Shown here: positions 1 through 7,300 of the stretch, piece by piece
Numbering within the stretch: the stretch's first letter is position 1
How the letters are laid out: each line of letters starts with the position of its first letter
NCBI GenBank assembly: GCA_007120575.1
Contig: SKNJ01000057.1
Coordinates: 1-10,163 of the forward strand
Direction: 5' to 3'
DNA from: Thioalkalivibrio sp.
GTDB lineage: Bacteria > Pseudomonadota > Gammaproteobacteria > Ectothiorhodospirales > Ectothiorhodospiraceae
DNA length: 10,163 nucleotides
Made by a program: the position numbers and the translations under genes
Notes under the pieces: generated by a model
The model's database searches: none
What the model was told of the DNA's origin: nothing
The model's input: the letters and a program-made list of their open reading frames with translations, nothing else

Positions 1-739
1 CCCAGCCCGGGGCCTGGCCGGACTGTTCGGCCTCCAGCATCGCATGCAGGTACGGGGCATGCGGAAATTTGGTGGAATGGCCAAAACCGCCCTGCAGATC
101 ATCAGCCTCGCGCTGCAGGCGCGCCCAGAGCACATCGGGCAGGCGGGCGGCCCGCCCTTCCGACATCGGTTCCTCGCCCGCGCGCAGCTCCCGGGCCAGC
201 TCCGCGCTGCCGCGCTGCGCCAGATCCAGCAAGCGCTCGTAATCGCCCTCCAGGCGGGTGGATACACCATCAAGAAAGTCGGCGAACTGCTCTCGGGGGG
301 CATACACCACGCCGGTCAGCGCATGGCCATTCGGGGTCACCACGACGTTCAGCGGCCAGCCCGCGCTGCCGGTGGTTGCGCGCTGAAACTCCAGCAGGTA
401 GCCGTCCAGCGCCGCATGCACCTCGCGATCCACCTTCACCGGGATGAAGTTCGTGTTCAGGCGCTCGGCAATCCCTTCGTCACGGAAGCTCTCCTCCTGC
501 ATCAGGTGACAGTAGTAGCAGGAGTAGTACCCCGTGGAGATCAGTAGCGGACGCCGCTCCTCGCGCGCCTGCTCCAGCAGGGCCGGATCCCAGGTCCGCC
601 AGCGCACCGGGTCGTCCACATGCAGGCGCAGGTAGGGCGAGACGCTCTGCGCCATCTCCGGATTGGCCTGAACCGGTATCCCTGGCAGTAGAGCCAGACC
701 CGCGACAACGCCGGCAAGAACTCGGAGAGGCATGATCAT
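1..739 (-). CDS. Exported DUF255 / thioredoxin-like protein, N-terminal part (runs off left edge)
   Basis: The 246 visible residues begin with a likely Sec signal peptide: a hydrophobic stretch at residues 5-23 with VQA|N as the probable cleavage site after residue 25. The mature part follows the DUF255 (YyaL/SSP411-like) thioredoxin-fold pattern. It has SPYLRLH at 34-40, a CYYC motif at 74-77 followed by HLM, KVDRE at 102-106, GWPLNV at 127-132, and GGFGHSTKFPH at 217-227, where the family's second, alpha-helical part begins. Family members usually run to about 600-700 residues, so most of the gene lies outside the window. The start is the ATG at 739, because AGGAG (746-750) lies 6 bases upstream; a second in-frame ATG lies at 733. 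Most DUF255 proteins are of unknown function, and the CxxC motif suggests thiol-disulfide chemistry. Export would place it in the periplasm. It is divergent from the MerR regulator gene and could share its control region. The reading frame is intact up to the window edge. Confidence 0.85.
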   Translation of the reverse strand, partial: MIMPLRVLAGVVAGLALLPGIPVQANPEMAQSVSPYLRLHVDDPVRWRTWDPALLEQAREERRPLLISTGYYSCYYCHLMQEESFRDEGIAERLNTNFIPVKVDREVHAALDGYLLEFQRATTGSAGWPLNVVVTPNGHALTGVVYAPREQFADFLDGVSTRLEGDYERLLDLAQRGSAELARELRAGEEPMSEGRAARLPDVLWARLQREADDLQGGFGHSTKFPHAPYLHAMLEAEQSGQAPGW

Positions 740-874
740 GATGGACTCCTTCGCAACGGTGACCCGGCCCCTGTCCGGGCAAGCCATGTAGATGCGACCC
801 GCGCGACCCTTCCCGGGTTCAGGCCGCAATGCCTGCACGCCGGCGCACAAATCGAACGCGGGACTACGCATCCC

Positions 875-893
875 TTGTATAGTAGTTGTACAA
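875..893 (+). promoter_or_regulatory. Candidate LitR/CarH-type operator: two 11-bp-phased direct repeats, overlapping -10-like elements
   Basis: TTGTATAG (875-882) and TTGTACAA (886-893) start exactly 11 bp apart. Both fit the loose pattern nTnTA(C/T)An. CarH-type MerR regulators, as I recall, contact operators built from 11-bp direct repeats of this kind. The second copy is also a perfect 8-bp palindrome. TATAGT (878-883) and TACAAT (889-894) within the repeats each match five of six bases of a sigma70 -10 box, so a bound repressor would block the promoter. No convincing -35 box was found. The ATG of the regulator lies 8 bases after the second repeat, so its mRNA would be leaderless or nearly so. 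The site lies in the gap between divergent genes and could affect both. The role is inferred from sequence and position. Confidence 0.5.
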
Positions 894-901
894 TTATTCC
901 C

Positions 902-1873
902 ATGGTATCCGCGACCTCCATCGAATCCCGCGACCAGGAAGGGCTCTACCCCATCCGTCACGTATGCGCGGAGACCGGCGTCAACGACGTAACCCTGCGC
1001 GCCTGGGAACGCCGCTACGGGCTGATCCGCCCCCAGCGCACGCCGAAGGGACACCGTCTCTACAGCAACGAGGACATCGCGCTGATCAAGCGCATCCTGG
1101 AACTGCTGGAACAGGGCATCCCGGTGTCGCAGGTCCACCGGGTCCTGGCGGAAGAGCCCGCCGACCTCCTCTCGGCCACCCCGCTCGCGCCCGAGCCGAT
1201 GCGCAGTTCGGACGCACCCGGCGTCGCGCCGCATACCCAGGACCCGCTGACCCAAGCCCTGTACCGCGCGGTCGCGAACCTGGACATCGTGGAGCTGGAA
1301 CGTACCTACGACCGGCTGGTGATGCGCCACGGCTGGGACGGGCTGCACGAACACGCCTTCCTGGAGGTGTACCAGCACCTGCGCGAGGAGGCGCGCCACG
1401 AGCCGGGAGGCGAGGCCCGGCTGGCGGTCTTCGCGGCCTGGGCCACAGCCGCATTCGCCGACCAGTTGCGCAGTGCCCTGCGGACCTGCGATGGCCCGTT
1501 CCGCCCGTTCCTCGCACTGGGCGGGGGGCAGCAGCAGGTTACCGCCCTGCTGCTGCAACTCGCCTGCGCGCGGCTGGGCGTCGGCACTCTCTCGATCATC
1601 GATGCCACCACGCCCGAGGCCCTCGATATCCTGGTGGAGCGGCAGGAGGCGCCCGCCATCGTCATCCACGCCTCAACACAGCTGCTGCGCAGCCCGGAGC
1701 TATCCCGCGTCGAGGCCATCCTCGGGCGTCCCGGTGTCCCTTGCTTCCTGGCCGGCAGCGCCGCCCCGGAACTCGCCCGCAGGCACCATGGACGCGAGAT
1801 CGAGATCCTGCCCGACCACCCGCTGCACGCCGCGAACCGCCTGCTGGAGCAGGTGCCCGGCCAGGCACAGTAA
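902..1873 (+). CDS. litR: MerR-family regulator with degenerate cobalamin-binding domain (LitR/CarH-like, class II type)
   Basis: This 323-residue protein has a MerR winged-helix domain at about 15-82, including TLRAWERRYGLIRP and the wing sequence TPKGHRLY. A helical cap-like region (about 113-195) and a Rossmann-like region (about 200-315) follow, the architecture of B12-dependent photoreceptors CarH and LitR. The motif that carries the lower-axial His in CarH (HxxG within the first Rossmann loop) reads GGQQQVTA at 208-215, with Gln212 in place of His. The cap EH pair also seems absent, with Ala183-Ala184 at that place in my hand alignment. B12 is therefore probably not its ligand. This resembles the class II LitR group, reported in Pseudomonas next to photolyase genes. 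It probably represses its own operon and the downstream photolyase. I chose the ATG at 902; an in-frame TTG at 875 lies inside the operator repeats and has no ribosome site. No clear Shine-Dalgarno precedes 902 either, consistent with a leaderless transcript. Confidence 0.85.
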   Translation: MVSATSIESRDQEGLYPIRHVCAETGVNDVTLRAWERRYGLIRPQRTPKGHRLYSNEDIALIKRILELLEQGIPVSQVHRVLAEEPADLLSATPLAPEPMRSSDAPGVAPHTQDPLTQALYRAVANLDIVELERTYDRLVMRHGWDGLHEHAFLEVYQHLREEARHEPGGEARLAVFAAWATAAFADQLRSALRTCDGPFRPFLALGGGQQQVTALLLQLACARLGVGTLSIIDATTPEALDILVERQEAPAIVIHASTQLLRSPELSRVEAILGRPGVPCFLAGSAAPELARRHHGREIEILPDHPLHAANRLLEQVPGQAQ

Positions 1874-1954
1874 CCCCATGTACCGGGTGACTGGTGTTGC
1901 CCCGGCCCCGCCGCCCCGCGCACACATCGAGTTCGCCCACCGAGAGTGCATCTG

Positions 1955-3376
1955 ATGCCAGACCCCGGCGGCCCCACCCTGATCTGGCTGCGTCGCGACC
2001 TGCGCCTGACCGACCAGCCGGCGCTGAACGCGGCGCGCGAACGCGGTGGCCCGGTGATCCCGGTGTTCATCCACGCCCCGGAGGAAGAGGCCCCGTGGCA
2101 GCCCGGCGCCGCATCCCGCTGGTGGCTGCACCACAGCCTGCAGGCCCTGGACGATGACCTGCGCGCTCGGGGCTCGCGGCTGACGCTGCGCGCCGGCCCC
2201 AGCCTCGACACCCTGCGCACCCTGGTGCGCGAGACCGGCGCCACCGCGGTCTACTGGAACCGGCTGTACGACCCCGCCTTCGTCCAGCGCGACCCGGACA
2301 TCCAGGCCGGGCTGCGCACCGACGGCATCGAGGCGCGCGGCTTCAATGCCCACCTGCTGGTCGAACCCTGGGAGATCGAGACCGGCCAGGGCCACCCCTA
2401 CAAGGTCTTCAGCCCGTTCTGGAAGACCTGCCTGAAACACGGCATCGACCAGGACCCGCTGCCCGCTCCCGCCGTTCTCCCGGCGCCGCGAACCTGGCCC
2501 GAGTCGCTTCGCCCCGAACAGCTCGGCCTCCTGCCCGCGATCGACTGGGCCGCGGGTCTGCGCGCCAGCTGGACCGCGGGCGAGACGGCGGCCCGGGAGC
2601 GCCTGGACGAATTCCTCGACAGCGGCGTGCGTGCCTACGCCGATGGCCGCGACCGCCCGGACCAGGACGGCACCTCGCGCCTGTCGCCGCATCTGCACTT
2701 CGGCGAGATCTCCCCGCGCCAGATCCTGCGCGCCCTGCGCGCGGCCGGCCTGCACCCGGACAGCGGCGGGCCCGAGGCCTTCGTGCGCGAGCTCGGCTGG
2801 CGCGATTTCGCCCATCACGTGCTCTACCACTTCCCGCACACCCCGGAACAACCACTGAATCCGCGCTTCGACGCCTTCCCCTGGCGCAAGCCCGAGGAGG
2901 ATCTGCAGACCTGGCAACGCGGGCAGACGGGGTTCCCGATCGTCGACGCCGCCATGCGCCAGCTGTGGGAGACCGGCTGGATGCACAACCGCCTGCGCAT
3001 GGTGGTCGCGTCCTTCCTGACCAAGAACCTGCGCCTGCACTGGCAGCACGGCGCGCACTGGTTCTGGGACACCCTGGTGGACGCCGATCTCGCCGCCAAC
3101 ACCCTGGGTTGGCAATGGGCCGGCGGCTGCGGTGCCGATGCTGCACCCTACTTTCGTGTATTCAACCCCCAGACCCAGGGGGAACGCCACGACCCGGAGG
3201 GGACCTTCGTCCGGCACTACCTGCCCGTGCTCCGGAAGGTGGAAACGCGGTATATTCACAGCCCCGGCGCGGGCGGCGCGCCCGGCTACCCCGACCCCCT
3301 GGTGGATCTCGGGGACAGCCGACGCGCCGCACTCGACGCCTTCGAGAGCCTGAAGGACGCGACCGGCGATCACTGA
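1955..3376 (+). CDS. phrB: Class I deoxyribodipyrimidine photolyase (CPD photolyase)
   Basis: This flavoenzyme uses blue light to split cyclobutane pyrimidine dimers in DNA, acting in the cytoplasm. The 473 residues match the usual class I length. The N-terminal alpha/beta antenna domain starts with LIWLRRDLRLTD (9-20). The FAD-binding helical domain is strongly conserved, with TSRLSPHLHFGEIS (240-253), TGFPIVDAAMRQL (325-337), TGWMHNRLRM (340-349) and DAAPYFRVFNP (395-405). By alignment to E. coli PhrB, the electron-transfer tryptophans correspond to Trp310, Trp363 and Trp386, and the FAD-contacting Asn to Asn382. The E. coli folate contacts Asn108/Glu109 appear replaced (Ala108/Phe109), so the antenna pigment may not be MTHF. 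The start is the ATG at 1955, with GAGAG (1942-1946) 8 bases upstream; an in-frame GTG at 1946 is less likely. It follows the LitR-like gene by 81 bp and is probably co-transcribed with it and light-induced. Confidence 0.95.
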   Translation: MPDPGGPTLIWLRRDLRLTDQPALNAARERGGPVIPVFIHAPEEEAPWQPGAASRWWLHHSLQALDDDLRARGSRLTLRAGPSLDTLRTLVRETGATAVYWNRLYDPAFVQRDPDIQAGLRTDGIEARGFNAHLLVEPWEIETGQGHPYKVFSPFWKTCLKHGIDQDPLPAPAVLPAPRTWPESLRPEQLGLLPAIDWAAGLRASWTAGETAARERLDEFLDSGVRAYADGRDRPDQDGTSRLSPHLHFGEISPRQILRALRAAGLHPDSGGPEAFVRELGWRDFAHHVLYHFPHTPEQPLNPRFDAFPWRKPEEDLQTWQRGQTGFPIVDAAMRQLWETGWMHNRLRMVVASFLTKNLRLHWQHGAHWFWDTLVDADLAANTLGWQWAGGCGADAAPYFRVFNPQTQGERHDPEGTFVRHYLPVLRKVETRYIHSPGAGGAPGYPDPLVDLGDSRRAALDAFESLKDATGDH

Positions 3377-3480
3377 TCGCGGCCCGTCGGCAGAATTCAA
3401 CAACCCCCCAACGAACGCCAAATTCGGGTCTCCCTCGCCACGCTCGGCGTCCGGAACCCCTCGACAAGGAACCGCATCGA

Positions 3481-3744
3481 ATGAGCTATTCGGAACAGAA
3501 TCTGACCTATCCGCGCAACGTGACCTACAACTTCAGCCGTCACGAGCACACGACGCCGGTGCGTGTGGCGCATCAGGGCCGCCGCTACGCCGGCCAGCTG
3601 CTGAATCACGCGGCCCCCTACCGCATCCGCCTGACCGAAGAGATCGTCGCACCGGGCAGCTCCCGCTACATCCCGGTGCGGGAGATCGCGCTGCAAAGCC
3701 TCGAGGGCGTCGAGCACCTGCATCACGGACACCACAACCACTGA
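3481..3744 (+). CDS. Small protein of unknown function with His-rich C-terminal tail
   Basis: I do not recognise this 87-residue protein. It has no signal peptide, membrane segment or cysteine. The body is basic and polar with several Tyr and Arg residues; predicted beta content is plausible around 15-33 and 46-66. The last nine residues (79-87) contain six histidines, which could bind Ni, Zn, Cu or Co. The ATG at 3481 is preceded by AAGGA (3466-3470) at 10 bases, a slightly long but workable ribosome-site spacing. It lies 104 bp after the photolyase and 57 bp before the DsrE-like gene, all on the same strand and with no terminator in between. The codon usage looks like that of its neighbours, so a real gene is likely. 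Confidence 0.72.
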   Translation: MSYSEQNLTYPRNVTYNFSRHEHTTPVRVAHQGRRYAGQLLNHAAPYRIRLTEEIVAPGSSRYIPVREIALQSLEGVEHLHHGHHNH

Positions 3745-3801
3745 TCAAGATACCCCGGTGCTGCTACCCTCAAGACCCGAATCCCAGCCAAAGGAAACGC
3801 G

Positions 3802-4296
3802 ATGAAGAGCCTGATCTCCACCCTGCTGTTCTCCTGCCTGTTGCTACTTCCCGGGCTAGCCGCCGCCGACAAGCCCGGTGACTCCCGCGCCCTGAGCGGG
3901 GTCGACACCGGACGCATCCTCTGGGACATCACCATCGGCGATCCGGAACGCATGATCTCGCGCCTGAGCGTGATCGAGGAGACCTACGACGACATGCTGC
4001 GCCAGGACGTCCAGCCGATGATGATCTTCACGTTTCGCGGGGGCGCGGCCGGCCTGCTCGCGCGCGATCTGGACCGCCTGGAACTCGAGGATGCCTCCGC
4101 CGTGGCCCATGTCCATGAGCGCCTGCAGGGCCTGCTCGACCGCTCCGGCGTCCACATGGAGGCCTGTGCCATCGCCACCCGGCGCGTCGGTCTGGAGCAG
4201 CAGGACCTGATCCCGGGCGTGCAACTGGTCGGCAATACCTTCCTGTCCATCATGGGCTACCGGCAGAAGGGGTACACCACGATTCGGATCGACTGA
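3802..4296 (+). CDS. Exported DsrE/DsrF-like family protein
   Basis: The 164-residue protein begins with a Sec signal peptide (MKSL, hydrophobic core 5-18, probable cleavage after LAAA at 22). The rest fits the DsrE/F-like fold. Features include a nucleotide-like loop segment DITIGDPERM (42-51), PMMIFTFRGGAAGLL (72-86), and the family's C-terminal pattern, in which Cys122 in EACAIATRR is followed by DLIPGVQLVGNTFLSI (135-150) and QKGYTTIRI (155-163). In cytoplasmic DsrE and TusD the equivalent region carries the sulfur-accepting Cys, so Cys122 may do the same here. The periplasmic location differs from that of the classical DsrEFH sulfur-relay complex; exported relatives (COG1416 type) are common in sulfur oxidisers but poorly characterised. 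The start is firm, with AAGGA (3791-3795) 6 bases before the ATG. The large SARP-ATPase gene follows after only 36 bp, suggesting co-transcription. Confidence 0.82.
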   Translation: MKSLISTLLFSCLLLLPGLAAADKPGDSRALSGVDTGRILWDITIGDPERMISRLSVIEETYDDMLRQDVQPMMIFTFRGGAAGLLARDLDRLELEDASAVAHVHERLQGLLDRSGVHMEACAIATRRVGLEQQDLIPGVQLVGNTFLSIMGYRQKGYTTIRID

Positions 4297-4332
4297 CCCC
4301 GTCGGACTGCAGGGAAACACAGGGAGAGACTT

Positions 4333-7300
4333 TTGGCGCAACTGGAGATCACGACGCTCGGTTCAGTCGGTGTACGAGTGGACGGACGCGATGTCCCGGC
4401 CCTTTCCGGCACCAAGCTCGGTCTCCTGCTGGCCTACCTCGCGGCGGAGAGCCCCCGGCGCATCCCGCGCGAGCAGCTGGCGCGGCTGTTCTGGCCCGAG
4501 CTCGACAGCGATGCAGCCCGGGTCAATCTGCGCCAGGCCCTGTTCCAGCTGCGCCGCCACCTGGCATCCGCAGCCACCACGCTACTGGATACCACCCCCC
4601 GCCACGCCAGCCTGCACATGCAGCCCTCGGTCGAGATCGATTTCGTCCAGCTGCAACGTACCGGCCCCCGCCACGAGCCACCTGGGCATCAATCCCGCGC
4701 CGAATACATCCTGGGACTGGTGCAGGGTTACCGGGGGCACTTCCTCGAACCGGTCCGCGCACTGCACGACCTCCCCGAACTGTCGGTGTGGGCCGAAGCC
4801 CAGCGCGAGACCCACTGGCAGACCGTGCTGGGGCTGATCGAGCAGTCCCTGCCCGTCCTGTGCCAGGAAGGCGATCCGGATGCGGCAATCGCCGAGATCC
4901 GCCGCCTGCTGACCCTGGAACCCCACGACCCTCGCGCGCACCGCCTGCTGATGCTGGCCTGGACCGTCATTGGCGACAGCGAACGGGCACTCGAGCACCA
5001 CGCGCAACTGGCCACCGAAAGCACGGGCCCGCTCCCGCCCCTGATCGAGCGGACCCTGGAAGAGATCCGCGCGCTGGACACCCCGGCGGCGCCGCGCCCG
5101 CGCGAGACGCCAGCGGAGGTCCAGGCCCTGCGCCCCGAACGGCGCCGGGTGACGGTGGTGGCCTGCCAGGTCGAGGTCGACGCCGACAGCGACATCGAGA
5201 TCCAGCGCGACCGCATCGAACGTGCCCTGGCGCATATCGACTTCGCGCTGCTCAACCGGCATGGCCACGTGATCCGCTCCCCGGGACCGGGCCTGGTCGC
5301 CTACTTCGGCTACCCGGCCGGACGCGAGGAGGCCACCGTGGACGCAGTGCACGCCGCGTGGGAGGCCCTGCAGACCATACCGTCCGGCTGCCAGCTCCGC
5401 CTGGCGGTGGACTCCGACCTGATCGTGACCGGCAGCGAGGCGGAACTCCCGGACCCCACCGGTATGCTGACCGCACGGGCTCAGGACACCGCCCGCGGCG
5501 CACCACCGGGCACCCTGATCGTCACCGAGGCGGCCTACCAGCGGGTCTCCGGCTATTTTGTCTTCCGCCCGCGCGAGGACAAGCCCGGCAACGGCTACCG
5601 GGTCACCGCCGACCCCGGCCCGCTGGACCGGATCGAGGCACAGGCCGGACACGGCCTCACCCCACTGGCCGGGCGCGGCCGCGAACTGCTGCAACTGCGC
5701 GCGGCGTGGGAGACCACCCTGCGCGAACGCCACCCGCGCTTTTTGTTGCTTCAGGGCGAGGCCGGGGTTGGCAAGAGCCGCCTGGCGCGCAGCCTGGACC
5801 AGCAGATTCGCGGCCAGGCGCGGTCCCGCTTCCTGATCAAGTGCCGCGAGGACTCCTCGCGCCAGCTCCTGACCCCCGTGCGCCAGGCACTCGCGGCATG
5901 GGTCGGCCAGGGCGGCATGCGCGAGGCGCGGCAGCGCCGCTTCGAGCACGCCGTGGCCCGCGTCTGCACTACCCCGGAAAGCGGCCGGCTGCTGGCGCGC
6001 TGGCTGCTCCGGCCCGAGCAGGGCCATCCCCTCGACGAGGAGCTGGACCGCGACCACATCATCGACACCCTGGTTGCCCTCGTACGCCTGCGGGCGCTGA
6101 AGGGCCCCACCCTGCTGATCTGCGACGATGTCCACTGGATGGACTCCGGGACCTCGGAATTCCTGCGGCGCCTGTATCAGCGCCTGCACGACCTGCCGAT
6201 CCTCGTCACCCTGACCGCACGCATGACCTTCCGCGCCAACTGGCGCGACCTGAGCCTGGATCACCTGCGCCTGCGCGGTCTCGACGAGGAGGCCGCGCAT
6301 GACCTGGTCGCGCGTCTGGATGGCGAGGGCCGCCTGCCCGAATCCCTGCGTCGCGAACTCGTGGAGCGCGGCGAAGGCATCCCGCTGTTCCTCGAGGAAC
6401 TCACCCGTTTCGCACTGGAGACCACGCTGCGTGGCGAATCGCCCGGCAGCCTGCCACCCGGCCTGTCCAACCTGCTGGTCGCGAGGCTGGAACAGCTGGG
6501 GCCGGCCCGCGAACTGGCCTACGCGGCCGCGGTGGTGGGGCGCGACTTCGACACGCGCATCCTCAGCCGCCTGCAGAACCAGCCGCCCGAGGTCATACGC
6601 CGCCACCTCGGCCAGCTCACACGCAAGGGCTTTGTCGAACCCTGTGGCGTGATCGACGGCGTGCGCTATCGCTTTCGCCATGCACTGTTCCGCCAGGCCG
6701 CCTACGAAGCCATGCTGGTTTCCGAGCGCAGCACGCTGCACGGACGCCTGGCCGACCTGCTGCAAACCGAGGCGCGCAGCACCGGGCACGCCGACGACTG
6801 GGGCCGGATCGCCACCCACCTGTTTCATGCCGGCCGTCACATCGAGGCGGTCGCCGCCTGGCTGCATGCCGGCGAGCAGGCCTTCGCGCACGGCATGCTC
6901 CCGGAGGCCGCGCAGTACTTCGAGGACGCCCTGGCGTGCCTCGACCAGGAATTCGGCGCCGCCGACGACCCGGGCCGGATGGCCCACGAAACGCTCCGCG
7001 CCCTGGGCGGGCTGGGCGCCTCCAACCTGGCGCTGCTGGGCTACGGATCGCGCGAGGTCAATGCGCTGTTCGCCCGGGCCACCGACAACCCTGCCCTCCA
7101 CGAAGACCCGGTTCAGCACTTCCGTATCCTGTGGGGGCTGTGGCATGGCGCCGGCTCCTGGCACGGGTTCGCCGAGGCCCATCGCCTGGCCGACGAGATG
7201 GAACAACTGGCCGAAGGGTCGGGCGACCGCCTGCTGCGGATCGCTGCCCACTATGTCCAGGGAAACACCCACTTCTGGACCGGACAGTTCGACCGTGCGC

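Noticed and set aside
68..110. Suspected frameshift in the DUF255 gene
   Set aside because: A first reading seemed to give a stop here, but careful reverse-complementing shows one open frame through the GGFGHSTKFPH motif to the window edge.
764..812. Short GC-rich inverted repeats between the divergent genes, possible terminator
   Set aside because: The stems are about 5 bp with no T-run, and no transcript is expected to end between divergent starts.
875..901. TTG at 875 as the start of the MerR regulator
   Set aside because: It lies inside the operator/-10 region, lacks a ribosome site, and would add nine residues with no family match.
1700..3421. 573-codon open frame on the minus strand opposite litR and phrB
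   Set aside because: It spans two convincing plus-strand genes and their gap, and shows no recognisable motif.
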